Shown here: piece after piece, positions 1 to 8,533 of the stretch
Layout of the letters: the number at the start of each line of letters is the position of its first letter
Numbering within the stretch: position 1 is the first letter of the stretch
Source of the DNA: Duganella fentianensis
GTDB taxonomy: Bacteria > Pseudomonadota > Gammaproteobacteria > Burkholderiales > Burkholderiaceae_D
DNA length: 64,000 nt
Assembly (NCBI RefSeq): GCF_009857835.1
Contig: NZ_WWCL01000001.1
Location: 1,550,001-1,614,000, forward strand
Direction of reading: 5' to 3'
The notes under the pieces: model-generated
Databases searched by the model: none
Told to the model about the DNA's origin: nothing
Seen by the model: the letters and a program-made list of their open reading frames with translations, nothing else
Program-made: the position numbers and the translations under genes

Positions 1-976
1 TGGTGATAGCAATCCGGCCATTGGGCAGCAGGTGCCCATCTGTCGTGATGGCGCGGCGGTGCAGGCTACCGGATTTGATGATGAAAACATTGGTGGTCTT
101 GCCATCGTTTGCGTTGATGAGTGCAGTATTCGGCAGGGTCAGCTGGGCGTCTTCAGCGCGCGCCAGCTCCAGTTCGACGACGGTGCCACTGCGTATATTG
201 GCCGGTGCGTCTTTGATCTGGAAAATCGCCTGTACTAGCGAGCCATTCTCGCTACGGCTGGAGAGGCGTGCGAGCTTGAGCGCAAGGCGCTGTTCACCGC
301 TGTAGGCAAAGGCCTCTTTGCCGATCGCCAGTTTCTCCGCCACCACATCAGGCAGCATGCTGATCAGCTCGTATTCCTGTCCCGCTTCCAGCTGTAATAC
401 GGACTGTCCAGCTGCAATGTCGACAAATGGCTGGGCGAGGCGCGCCACGATCCGTCCATCGAAGGGGGCGGTGATGCGTGTCAGTTCCAGATCGCGCCGC
501 GCGCTAGCCACAGCCGCCTCGGCAGCCGTAAGCTGGCTGACCGCCTGCTGATAGGACGCTTGCGCCAGCTGCAGTGCTGCTGGTGCAATGATGTTGTCGC
601 GCATCAGCGCTTCTTGCTGGCGTAACCAGGTTTCTCGCTCGGTCAGCGTGACGCTGGCCGCCTTGCGCTCGGCGACGGCTTTGTCCAGGCGCCAGCGGGT
701 TGGCGCTTCGTCAAGCTGGGCAAGTACCTGGCCGGCGCGCACGTGATCACCGACATCCACTTTGATGCTGTGCAGGCGGCCATAAGTCTCAAAGCTCAGT
801 TCGGTGCGTTGCCGTGCGCGGATCGTGCCGACGAAGCTATCAACGGTCGGACCCGCACGGGCACCGGCCACTTCGACTTTGACCGGTTTGGTGGTGGGTG
901 GGGTAGATGGGGCTTGTTCTGCGCAGGCAGCCAGTAGCAGGGCGGCGCTGAGTGGAAGCAGGTTACGGAGGCGCAT
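1..976 (-). CDS. RND efflux periplasmic adaptor (membrane fusion protein), 3' end outside window
   Basis: The reading frame is open from an ATG at 976 to the left edge (at least 325 residues). The first 18 residues form a lipoprotein signal ending in LLAAC (Cys18). A barrel-sandwich/lipoyl half, a helical hairpin rich in Ala, Gln and Glu, and a second half with the typical 'ITAPFDGRI' motif follow, as in AcrA/MexA adaptors. These anchor in the periplasm and link an RND pump to an outer-membrane channel. AGGAAG lies 8 bases before the ATG. A tetR gene is 33 bp upstream on the same strand and the outer-membrane factor is divergent. The inner-membrane pump is probably just beyond the left edge (inference). 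Confidence 0.88.
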   Translation of the reverse strand, partial: MRLRNLLPLSAALLLAACAEQAPSTPPTTKPVKVEVAGARAGPTVDSFVGTIRARQRTELSFETYGRLHSIKVDVGDHVRAGQVLAQLDEAPTRWRLDKAVAERKAASVTLTERETWLRQQEALMRDNIIAPAALQLAQASYQQAVSQLTAAEAAVASARRDLELTRITAPFDGRIVARLAQPFVDIAAGQSVLQLEAGQEYELISMLPDVVAEKLAIGKEAFAYSGEQRLALKLARLSSRSENGSLVQAIFQIKDAPANIRSGTVVELELARAEDAQLTLPNTALINANDGKTTNVFIIKSGSLHRRAITTDGHLLPNGRIAIT

Positions 977-1009
977 AGGGGGATCTTCCTTATGAATGCG
1001 GTGTGGGGT

Positions 1010-1579
1010 TCAGGGTAGGGCGCGGATAGCGCTTTCCAGAGCGCCGCGCATGGCATCGCGTTGCTGAGAGGTAAATTGGTGCAAGTTAAGTAGTTCGAGC
1101 AAGGCAATGCCGTCCAGTGCTGCGGCGATCACGAGTGCCTGGTCGACCTGTTCGCTATTCTGAGCAAGCCAGTCGTAGTTGCGCGCATACAAAGCTTGCA
1201 CAGGAGGCATCAACTGGGGGTGAAACGACACTGCGGCCAGCAGATTGGCCATCAACTGGCGCAGATCCGAAGGCATGTCGAAGGTTTCGATCGACATCTT
1301 GTTGAGTGCCGATTTGGTGGTCAGCGCTTGCGTTACCGGCCTCTGGGCAGTGTTCGCCTGCACATCAAAATCTTTAATCAAGCGCTCGACAAGTGCCGAC
1401 AGCAGATCGTCGCGGGTTTTGAAGTGGTAAATCAGGCCGGCCTTGGTGACGTTGGCGGCCGCAGCCACCGCCTCGATCGTGAGGTGCTGGACGCCCTGCG
1501 TACTAACAATGCTGGCGGCAGCGTCCAATAACTGGTCCCGCTTGCTAGTGCGCCCCTGACGCTTTTCTGTGGATGACAT
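1010..1579 (-). CDS. TetR/AcrR-family transcriptional regulator
   Basis: A protein of 189 residues. An N-terminal helix-turn-helix (about residues 20-66, with 'TIEAVAAAANVTKAGLIYHF') is followed by a TetR_C-type ligand domain. Members of this family repress adjacent efflux genes and release DNA when they bind a drug or metabolite. The gene starts 27 bp from a 16-bp perfect palindrome in the divergent intergenic region, and the adaptor gene follows on the same strand. Autoregulation and control of the divergent outer-membrane factor are therefore likely. The inducer cannot be deduced. Confidence 0.9.
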   Translation of the reverse strand: MSSTEKRQGRTSKRDQLLDAAASIVSTQGVQHLTIEAVAAAANVTKAGLIYHFKTRDDLLSALVERLIKDFDVQANTAQRPVTQALTTKSALNKMSIETFDMPSDLRQLMANLLAAVSFHPQLMPPVQALYARNYDWLAQNSEQVDQALVIAAALDGIALLELLNLHQFTSQQRDAMRGALESAIRALP

Positions 1580-1605
1580 GAAGACTTCCTTTTTATTTGA
1601 TTATT

Positions 1606-1621
1606 TACTATACGTATAGTA
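1606..1621. promoter_or_regulatory. 16-bp perfect palindrome, probable TetR operator
   Basis: TACTATACGTATAGTA is a perfect dyad placed between the divergent tetR (start 1579) and outer-membrane factor (start 1661) genes. Its size and position suit a TetR dimer controlling both directions. The site overlaps TATA-rich -10-like DNA. Confidence 0.75.
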
Positions 1622-1660
1622 TAGTTTTGAAAAACGCATGTCAACCCAAAAGGTGATCCA

Positions 1661-3031
1661 ATGAAAAAACAAATTTCCCTCTCGTTATTAGCTGGGCTTG
1701 TCGCATGGTCTGTTGGTGTTAATGCGCCCGTTCATGCTGCGGAGTATTTTGCTAAGGTCGAAGTTCCGGCCGGCTGGACCGTCCCCGTTTCTGCTGAATC
1801 GGCAGTGATTTCCGACGAATGGTGGCAAGAGTTCGGCGATCCGATCTTAAATACCTTGGTGCGAGCGGCATTAGCATCCAATCAGGATCTTGCTGTGGCC
1901 GCTGCTCGTATCGAGCAGGCGCGTGCACTGGTCGATAGTTCCGAGGCGGATCGACGGCCACGCCTGGATGCTGGCGTCAGCGGCCAGCGTACTCGCGACG
2001 GATCAGGTGCCCCGAGCATCGAACAATCTTCCATCGGCTTACGTGCCGGATGGGAGGTCGATCTGTTCGGTCGTGGTGCGCAAGGTATTTCAGCAGCGAA
2101 GGCGGATGCCGAGGTGGCGCGCATGGCCTGGCAGGCGGCGCGGATTGCACTGGCAGCTGATGTGGCAACTGCTTATTTCGAGTTGCGTACGCTCGATCAG
2201 CGTCTAGTGTTGCGGCGTGAAGCAGTCGATGTGCTCCAGCGACAGGTCGGTGTGGCTTCACGCAAGTTTGAAGCTGGCATGGTGGCGTCACTGGAGGTGC
2301 AGCGCTGGCGCGTGGAACTGGCGCGGGAAAACGCCACGCTAGCGGAAATTCAGGCGCAGCAGGACCTGCGGTTGCGTCAATTGTCGCTGCTTCTCGGGAG
2401 CAGTGCCTTGCCTGACTTGAGCTCTGCTGGCGGGCCGGGCAGAATGGTGGGCGCACCGGCGACCAGCTTGCCTGGTGAGTTACTCGAGCGTCGTCCGGAT
2501 GTCCAGCGTCAGGCGCGTGCTCTGGATGCAGCATTGGCGCGGGCGGGTGTGGCCAAGCGTGAGGTCTATCCTAGTCTTCAGATCAACTGGTCAGGCAGCC
2601 GCGAGCGTATTGCCGAGCTAGGTGCCAGTGCTGCGCCGAAAATGGCACTGGGCTATGGAGTGTCATTGAGTATGCCGATCTTAGATGGTGGGCGTATTAA
2701 AGCCAATATTGCAGTACAGGATGCGCGGGTGAAGGAGGCAGCGGCCGAGTATGAGAAGGCCATACTGGCTGCATTGGTGGACGTGGAGTCACGCCTAACG
2801 CAATGGTCTGCTTCGGGCATTGCACAGGATCAGTGGGAACAAGCCCATGCGGCTGCCGTCATTGCATCGCAAAGTGCCAAGCGTGTATACGATGCGGGTT
2901 CCGGCGATGTCAGTGCAGTATTGGATACGCGCCGGGCACAATTGCAGTCCGCAGAAGCTTTGGTGCTGGCAACAGGAGCGCGCTGGGAAGCGGCGATTGG
3001 TCTCCGGCGTGCTTTTGCGGGTAGTTTGTAG
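1661..3031 (+). CDS. TolC/OprM-type outer-membrane efflux factor
   Basis: A protein of 456 residues. A Sec signal peptide of about 27 residues ends in VHAA. Two TolC-like repeats (OEP domains) follow, with long Ala/Gln/Glu-rich helices and the typical 'LLERRPDVQRQARALDAALAR' region between them (about residues 276-296). Unlike most NodT-type relatives it has no lipobox Cys. It would form the trimeric outer-membrane channel for the RND pump whose adaptor lies on the opposite strand. GGTG lies 5 bases before the ATG. Confidence 0.9.
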   Translation: MKKQISLSLLAGLVAWSVGVNAPVHAAEYFAKVEVPAGWTVPVSAESAVISDEWWQEFGDPILNTLVRAALASNQDLAVAAARIEQARALVDSSEADRRPRLDAGVSGQRTRDGSGAPSIEQSSIGLRAGWEVDLFGRGAQGISAAKADAEVARMAWQAARIALAADVATAYFELRTLDQRLVLRREAVDVLQRQVGVASRKFEAGMVASLEVQRWRVELARENATLAEIQAQQDLRLRQLSLLLGSSALPDLSSAGGPGRMVGAPATSLPGELLERRPDVQRQARALDAALARAGVAKREVYPSLQINWSGSRERIAELGASAAPKMALGYGVSLSMPILDGGRIKANIAVQDARVKEAAAEYEKAILAALVDVESRLTQWSASGIAQDQWEQAHAAAVIASQSAKRVYDAGSGDVSAVLDTRRAQLQSAEALVLATGARWEAAIGLRRAFAGSL

Positions 3032-3277
3032 GAGCGACTTGATAGGTGCGTTTTCGCGCACTTGGTACGAGGCAAGGCAGCATGCTTTTTGTGCTAAATC
3101 GTGCAATTGTATTAGCCCTGCCGTGTTTCTAGACCGACATATGTCCGGCTGTCGATCGGGAAGTCGGAACAGATATGCCTGGGTCTTCTGATGGTCACTA
3201 TTTGCGACGAAGTTCATCCATAGTGACCAGACGGAACCGTTCGGAAGAGCTGGTTGCCAATTTTTACACCAAATGAA

Positions 3278-3610
3278 ATGCCTAACTTAAAACTGAGATT
3301 GCACTTGGTAGTATTGTGCTGGCTTATGCTGTCGATTTGCGGATGCGGAGCTCCTCCAGTCTATCCGGATTTTGATGCTAAGCTGCAGCAATCGATAGGT
3401 AAAACGGATGACCAGATCGCCTTGCCACTGGACCTACCTTTAAAACGTCATACGGTAAGTGGCACAGTTATCGTAGAGTATTCATATCTACGTCCGACTT
3501 ATTGTCGATGGCAGTTCTATTACGACAGCAGTGGACACGTCGTTCAATGGGCCTATCCAGACGAAATCGCACGGCGCGAGTGTGCCACATTAGCTTTTCA
3601 TCTTCGGTAG
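3278..3610 (+). CDS. hypothetical small lipoprotein
   Basis: About 110 residues from the ATG at 3278; an in-frame TTG at 3254 would add eight residues. A hydrophobic N-terminus leads to a Cys-rich stretch 'SICGCGAPP' that may be a lipobox. The mature part has 'GTVIVEYSYLRPTYCRWQFYYD' split by two Cys, and ends with a Cys-containing tail. No family is recognised. It stands alone 220 bp after the efflux gene, and its ribosome binding site is weak. Confidence 0.6.
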   Translation: MPNLKLRLHLVVLCWLMLSICGCGAPPVYPDFDAKLQQSIGKTDDQIALPLDLPLKRHTVSGTVIVEYSYLRPTYCRWQFYYDSSGHVVQWAYPDEIARRECATLAFHLR

Positions 3611-3756
3611 AGAGTACGGTGGAGGCGACGGCAGGCTACTGCATACATGAAGGTGAAGAGAGCTCCGCTAACAAGTGAGTGCAAGTTGAGATGGATCCGG
3701 TCGGGTCACATCTAATATCTATCATTAGGCAGCGTCTTCTTTTTTGAGAAGCATTT

Positions 3757-3788
3757 AAAAAAAGGGGGATTACCGCCGGATCGGTAAT
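3757..3788 (-). terminator. intrinsic terminator of the dehydrogenase/SnoaL-like operon
   Basis: On the minus strand, ATTACCG and CGGTAAT pair around a 6-nt loop and are followed within a few bases by seven T. It lies 29 bp after the stop codon of the SnoaL-like gene. Confidence 0.7.
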
Positions 3789-3816
3789 GCCAGACCGTAG
3801 GTGATGGATGATAGTC

Positions 3817-4221
3817 TCAGGCCACGGCCAGCGCTTGCTCTAGTGCGGCGGTGTCTTCGTAGAAGTGATAATGAGTAATGAGTCCCTGTCTTACTTTGCA
3901 AATCAACGCCCAATCGCTGACGAATTGGCGACCCGAAGCCAGTGCTTCGTGGCGCAATTGTCCATACATCAATGCATGTTCGCCCAGATCTAACGCGGCT
4001 TCAACATTGAATAGACCAGGTTTCAAGGCGGCGGCAAAGTTCGTAAATACTTGTGCCGCTCCCTCCGGGCCGCGATAGGTGCCGTATAAGGGAATGGTTG
4101 CACTGGATTGAGGACGAGTGGGGATGAAGATGGCGTCTCCCGCTACCAGTGCCAGTGCTTCCTGCATGCGGGCATTGAAAATGTGGTCAAGAAAAGTCTG
4201 TACGGTTTGTATGCTGTTCAT
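3817..4221 (-). CDS. SnoaL-like / NTF2-fold family protein
   Basis: A protein of 134 residues with the pattern of the SnoaL/ketosteroid-isomerase-like fold: an N-terminal helix 'FLDHIFNARMQEAL', then 'YRGPEGAAQVFTNFAA' and a C-terminal beta strand with 'LITHYHFYEDTAALEQAL'. Members are small cyclases, isomerases or binding proteins; the substrate is unknown. Its ATG overlaps the TGA of the upstream dehydrogenase (ATGA), so the two are translationally coupled. Confidence 0.82.
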   Translation of the reverse strand: MNSIQTVQTFLDHIFNARMQEALALVAGDAIFIPTRPQSSATIPLYGTYRGPEGAAQVFTNFAAALKPGLFNVEAALDLGEHALMYGQLRHEALASGRQFVSDWALICKVRQGLITHYHFYEDTAALEQALAVA

Positions 4222-5270
4222 TGTGATTCCTTAGTTGAAAAACCCGTTAAGGTCAGTTTGCCGATGGTGCTTCCCCGCTCCAGCCGGCGGTGGGCGGTTA
4301 GTAGATTTGCGAGAGTAATGGGGCCGAGATGTTCGCTGCGCGTGGTCCTTATCCGCCCCGCATTCGCCAATCGGGTAAGCTCACTCAGGATTTCACCCTG
4401 CCTCGCCATGTCTGCGGTTTGAAATAGGGATCGGGTGAACATATAAGTCCAGCTGTAGCGTATGCTCTTTTGCATCAAGAGATTTAGCTCAGGTGGCTGA
4501 TCAAAAGGCACGATGTTGACCAGCTTCCCTTGTGGTGCAATGAGTTGTGCCAGAATGGGAAAATAGTAGTCAGGCCGGTTCAACAGCAAAACTGCATGGA
4601 CTTCACGGATGCCTGCTTCCTCCAATTGCGGGGCGAGCGCTAGGCTATGGTCGAGCACCCATTCTGCCCCCATCTGCCGGCACCAGTCCGCTGACTGGGG
4701 GCGCGCGGCAGTCGCTATGACGCGTAAGCCCGGGACCAGACGCGCCAGCTGGATCGCAATCGAGCCCACACCGCCGGCACCACCAATGATAAGTAGAGTC
4801 TGCTTTTCGGGCAGTGCCACATCAGGTGCATATCCCAGTTGTTCGAACAAAGCTTCCCAGGCCGTTAAACCCGTTAGTGGCAGTGCGGCGGCCGCCTCGG
4901 CTGGCCACGCCTTGGGCCGATTGGCGACCAGGCGCCAATCGACAAGCTGATAGGCGCTATTGCAGCCAGGACGAAGGATGTCACCCGCGTAATACACAGC
5001 ATCTCCTGGATTGAATGCGTGACCAGCACCGGGGCCGCAAGCGATCACCGTGCCGGCGGCATCCCATCCCAGAACATCTGGCCGACCATTCGGCTGCTTA
5101 CGTAGGCGCACGCGATAGTCCGCAGGATTTACGCTGATCGCGTCGACCTGAATCAGTAAATCGTTGTCACCCGGCGCGGGGATGGGGAGCGCGAGCTCTT
5201 GCAAGGCGGTGGGTTCGTCGGCCGCATGTGCCGCGAATACTCCTATGGCTTGCATGAATCGATCTGGCAT
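4218..5270 (-). CDS. zinc-type (MDR) alcohol dehydrogenase / quinone oxidoreductase-like protein
   Basis: A protein of 350 residues from the ATG at 5270, which has AGGGAG 8 bases upstream; the open frame extends further but has no other good start. An N-terminal GroES-like domain ('NPADYRVRLRKQPNGRPDVLGWDAAG' split at residues 50-75) precedes a Rossmann domain with 'IIGGAGGVGSIAIQLARL'. The catalytic-zinc Cys/His set of classical ADH is not evident, which points to the NADPH-dependent quinone-reductase-like branch. It is first in an operon with the SnoaL-like gene and divergent from a LysR regulator that probably controls it. Confidence 0.88.
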   Translation of the reverse strand: MPDRFMQAIGVFAAHAADEPTALQELALPIPAPGDNDLLIQVDAISVNPADYRVRLRKQPNGRPDVLGWDAAGTVIACGPGAGHAFNPGDAVYYAGDILRPGCNSAYQLVDWRLVANRPKAWPAEAAAALPLTGLTAWEALFEQLGYAPDVALPEKQTLLIIGGAGGVGSIAIQLARLVPGLRVIATAARPQSADWCRQMGAEWVLDHSLALAPQLEEAGIREVHAVLLLNRPDYYFPILAQLIAPQGKLVNIVPFDQPPELNLLMQKSIRYSWTYMFTRSLFQTADMARQGEILSELTRLANAGRIRTTRSEHLGPITLANLLTAHRRLERGSTIGKLTLTGFSTKESQ

Positions 5271-5373
5271 GTATGGCTCCCTTGAAATTGAAACCACAGT
5301 GTATTCCGACGATAAATGCCATGGTAGTCGGTAAAAATTGGTAGGATATGTGCAAAAATACACGGATAAAACT

Positions 5374-6228
5374 ATGCAATGGGACGACGTACGATATTTT
5401 CTGGAAGTTACGCGACAAGGTAGCCTGTCTGGTTCTGCGCGTGCCATGGGGGTGGAGCACAGCACTGTTGCGCGCCATATTGTCAGTCTTGAAGCAAGCT
5501 TGAAGCTGCGGCTGTTCGATCGCTTGCCGCGAGGCTGGCAGCTTACGCAGGAAGGGCAAAGCATGCTGCCGCAGGCACTTGCCATAGAGACGAGCGTACT
5601 CGCCTTGAAAAGATTGGCGACTACGCAGCAGGCGCTCAGTGGGCAGGTCCGCTTGTCAGCGCCGCCTCAACTACTTAGCATGGTGTTACTACCACGGCTA
5701 TTCGCTTTCCGGCAGCAGTTTCCTGACCTTGATCTGGTTTTACTGGGCGAGCGCCGCATCTCTAATCTGGAGCAAGGAGAAGCCGACCTGGCCTTACGCC
5801 TCGGAGAACCTCAGACCCCGGATCTAATCGCCAAACCCATCGCCCAGATTGCGTATGGCCTGTATGCTATACAGCAATGGCAAAACACAGACTTCAAAGC
5901 CCAGCAATTCATAGGCTTTGATGACAGCATGCCCAGCCTGGGGCTCAAACATTGGATGGACGAATTCATTGCTGGCCGTCGTCAGATTATCCGCAGCAAT
6001 GATATGGCTGCACAATTTCAGGCCGCCCGTGATGGCTGGGGGATAGCATTGCTGCCTCATTTCCTGGCGCAGCAGGCACCTGAACTGCTTCCCCTGGATG
6101 CGGCCGCCCCTCCGAGGCGCACGTTATATTTGCTAATGCATCCGGATGTTCGTAAGGCGGAAAGAGTACGTGCTTTGGCAGACTATCTGGTGAGCCTGTT
6201 TAAAACGCTAGATTTACATAGAGGTTAG
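5374..6228 (+). CDS. LysR-family transcriptional regulator
   Basis: A protein of 284 residues from the ATG at 5374; an upstream in-frame start at 5338 would add residues outside the family pattern. The winged HTH is at residues 2-60 ('FLEVTRQGSLSGSARAMG'), followed by a substrate-binding domain. It is divergent from the dehydrogenase/SnoaL-like operon, with a 103-bp gap, the usual arrangement for a LysR activator and its target. The effector is unknown. Confidence 0.9.
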   Translation: MQWDDVRYFLEVTRQGSLSGSARAMGVEHSTVARHIVSLEASLKLRLFDRLPRGWQLTQEGQSMLPQALAIETSVLALKRLATTQQALSGQVRLSAPPQLLSMVLLPRLFAFRQQFPDLDLVLLGERRISNLEQGEADLALRLGEPQTPDLIAKPIAQIAYGLYAIQQWQNTDFKAQQFIGFDDSMPSLGLKHWMDEFIAGRRQIIRSNDMAAQFQAARDGWGIALLPHFLAQQAPELLPLDAAAPPRRTLYLLMHPDVRKAERVRALADYLVSLFKTLDLHRG

Positions 6229-6330
6229 TCCATCTGTATATTTGCCAGGCCTACGGCGAAGGACTGCAAGCGGACCTCCCCAGCGGCGTGACAATGTGAG
6301 CATAATGAGTTTCTTGAAGCGAGGAAGAAG

Positions 6331-6870
6331 ATGAACGTTGCGGTATTAGTTATTGATGTTCAGCAGGGACTATGCGAAGGTAGCGAGGCTGCATTTGATT
6401 GCGCAGGAACGATCTCGCGCATCAACCGGGTGACGCAAAAAGCTAGGGAGGCCGGTGTTCCGGTGATTTTCATACAGCACGAGTCGAAGTCCGGCTATCT
6501 TGAACATGGTTCTGATGCTTGGCAACTGGCGAATGGAATGAAGGTGGAACCCACAGATATAAAAGTGGGAAAAACTACACCTGACTCCTTTCTCAATACG
6601 GAACTAGCGAATATTCTGGAGAGTCGTCACATAGGAAAATTGGTGGTGTGTGGTATGCATACGGAATTCTGTGTCGATACAACGACACGCCGTGCCCTTG
6701 CCCTCGGCTACCCAGTTATTCTGGTTGCAGATGCACATACTTCGGCCGGGAATGCTGCGATATCGGCTGAGAAAGTTATTGCTCACCACAACGCCACCCT
6801 CACTAATATTTCGAGTTTTGGCCCCCGGGTGCTGGCAATTGCCAGTAGTGACCTTAAGTTCGCACCATAA
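6331..6870 (+). CDS. isochorismatase-family cysteine hydrolase
   Basis: A protein of 179 residues with the Asp-Lys-Cys triad of the family visible at D9 ('VLVIDVQ'), K81 ('VGKTTPDSF') and C114 ('GMHTEFCVDTT'). The cis-peptide and 'ALALGYPVILVADAHTS' segments are typical. Members hydrolyse isochorismate, nicotinamide or other amides; this one resembles the generic cytoplasmic hydrolases rather than siderophore isochorismatases, since no siderophore genes are near. GAGGAAG lies before the ATG. Confidence 0.88.
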   Translation: MNVAVLVIDVQQGLCEGSEAAFDCAGTISRINRVTQKAREAGVPVIFIQHESKSGYLEHGSDAWQLANGMKVEPTDIKVGKTTPDSFLNTELANILESRHIGKLVVCGMHTEFCVDTTTRRALALGYPVILVADAHTSAGNAAISAEKVIAHHNATLTNISSFGPRVLAIASSDLKFAP

Positions 6871-7215
6871 TTTCCTACACTGCTTGTTGACGGACGATAT
6901 GCGACTTGCTTGGCTGGACACGCCATGAAGTCGCAAATGCGCTTCTGTGTTCTTGAACTATTGCTTGGTTCGGCGCCGATGTCGATGGCAATTTCGCCGG
7001 AGTCAGCAGCCATGGCTTGAAAGAATGAAGATAGAGCGAAGGCGCTGCTTCGCTCTACCGTCTATGGCGTCATGGGGAGTAGCGAGGCAAGAGCGAAGAC
7101 GAGCTGCTGGCGATTGCAGCGTCGATACAAAAATGGACTATCGTATCGCTTTGATGAGACCGGGACGCACCGGCTCGTCGCGTATGTCGTATGCGATCGG
7201 GTTGGCAGCACTTGC
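6871..7215. other. intergenic stretch without a supported gene
   Basis: These 345 bp between two convergent genes contain a 10-bp hairpin at 7032-7057 (TAGAGCGAAG / CTTCGCTCTA, 6-nt loop) without a T tract. Short open frames here lack ribosome binding sites and family features. Confidence 0.5.
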
Positions 7216-7935
7216 TCAGTTCCGCTTTTCTATCAGGCTCAGAAATTCACTGCGTAGTGCGGTGTTGTTCAGAAAGGCACCACGCATCACCGAGTTACGC
7301 ATCAAAGCACCATCGTCCTTGACGCCTCGCCAGTGCATACAGAAATGCTGGGCTTCCATCACGATGGCCAGACCATCCGGGCGGATTCGCTGTTCCAGTT
7401 CGTTGGCCAACATCACCACGGCTTCTTCCTGAATCTGTGGCCGGTTCATCACCCACTCGGCCAGACGGGCAAACTTGGACAGACCGATCAGATCCGAACT
7501 GGCGTTCGGCAGGACTCCCAGCCACACCTTGCCCATGATAGGGCAGAGGTGGTGCGAGCAGGCGCTACGCACTGTTAGCGGGCCAACGACCATCAGCTCG
7601 TTGAGTCCTGCGACATTGGGAAAGGTGGTGACCGAAGGTGCAGCTTCATAGCGACCGCGAAATACTTCCTGAACGAACATCTTGGCTACCCGTCGTGCCG
7701 TGTCGGCCGTGTTATGGTCGTTCTGCGTATCGATGACCAGAGTGCGCAGCACTCCCTGCAATTGCTGGGTAACTTCGTGGCGTAGTTCATCCAGCTCACC
7801 ATGGCGGATATACGCCGCGATGTTGTCGTTGGCGTGAAACCGCTGGCCTGCATCCAGCAAGCGCTGGCGTATCCGTTCGGACGCGCTGTCCTTTAGCGTT
7901 TGCGGGCCGGGGTTCATGTCTAGATCTAACAGCAT
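7216..7935 (-). CDS. folE: GTP cyclohydrolase I
   Basis: A protein of 239 residues. It converts GTP to 7,8-dihydroneopterin triphosphate, the first step of folate and pterin synthesis. The zinc ligands are visible: C126 and H129 in 'RSACSHHLCP' and C199 in 'QHFCMHWRGV'. The GTP-binding 'IGLSKFARL' region is present. The N-terminus is about 30 residues longer than compact bacterial FolE. AAGGAG lies 6 bases before the ATG at 7935. It seems to be a single gene. Confidence 0.95.
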   Translation of the reverse strand: MLLDLDMNPGPQTLKDSASERIRQRLLDAGQRFHANDNIAAYIRHGELDELRHEVTQQLQGVLRTLVIDTQNDHNTADTARRVAKMFVQEVFRGRYEAAPSVTTFPNVAGLNELMVVGPLTVRSACSHHLCPIMGKVWLGVLPNASSDLIGLSKFARLAEWVMNRPQIQEEAVVMLANELEQRIRPDGLAIVMEAQHFCMHWRGVKDDGALMRNSVMRGAFLNNTALRSEFLSLIEKRN

Positions 7936-8074
7936 TTATGCTCCTTGTGTCGCACACGCTTGCGTGTGATCGGTCGTAGTAATTGGCTCTTGGTAGCACT
8001 GGGTCGGTACTGCCATTCTGTCGGTATTGAATATGGTCGTGGCTAGCGGCATCCTGGCCGCGATGCAGGGCGCG

Positions 8075-8533
8075 TCACTTAGCGCTGCGCTTGTTCATCG
8101 CTGCTAATACTACGTCTGCTGGTAGTACACCTTCGTGCAACAGTACTGGTTCGCCCAGCGGGTTGTAGAGTATGCTGGTCGGGAAAACGCGCGCCTTGAA
8201 CTGCCGGGCTATCTGCAGATTGCCGGCGACCAGAGGATAGTGAACCTTTAATGCCTTGGCGAAGCGTGTCAGCCGCGCCGTGTCCGCACCATCGACGGCA
8301 AGCCCGATGACAGTCAGATCGTCGTGCGCATCGTCCAGGGCCTGCAGCATGGGCATTTCCGCCACGCACGGCGCGCACCAGGTGGCCCAGAGATTGAGCA
8401 ATACCCATTGCCCGCGGTGTCTGTCCAGACTCTGCACTGTGCCCTGCAGATCGGTCAGCAAAAAATCCTGTGCGTGCCCGCCCGGCGCCATGCAGCACAG
8501 GATCAGGACAAGCAGCGTGCGTGCGCAGCCCAT
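8075..8533 (-). CDS. TlpA/ResA-like periplasmic thioredoxin
   Basis: A protein of 152 residues: a signal peptide of about 21 residues, then a thioredoxin fold with the active site W52-C-A-P-C56 and a cis-Pro loop 'RVFPTSILYN'. Such proteins reduce disulfides in the periplasm, for example in cytochrome c maturation or metal handling. Its ATG overlaps the TGA of the upstream outer-membrane gene by one base, so it is the last gene of the ECF-controlled operon. Confidence 0.9.
   Translation of the reverse strand: MGCARTLLVLILCCMAPGGHAQDFLLTDLQGTVQSLDRHRGQWVLLNLWATWCAPCVAEMPMLQALDDAHDDLTVIGLAVDGADTARLTRFAKALKVHYPLVAGNLQIARQFKARVFPTSILYNPLGEPVLLHEGVLPADVVLAAMNKRSAK

Noticed and set aside
7032-7057. 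Hairpin as terminator of the isochorismatase-like gene
   Set aside because: It lies 160 bp after the stop and lacks a T tract, so it is only noted.
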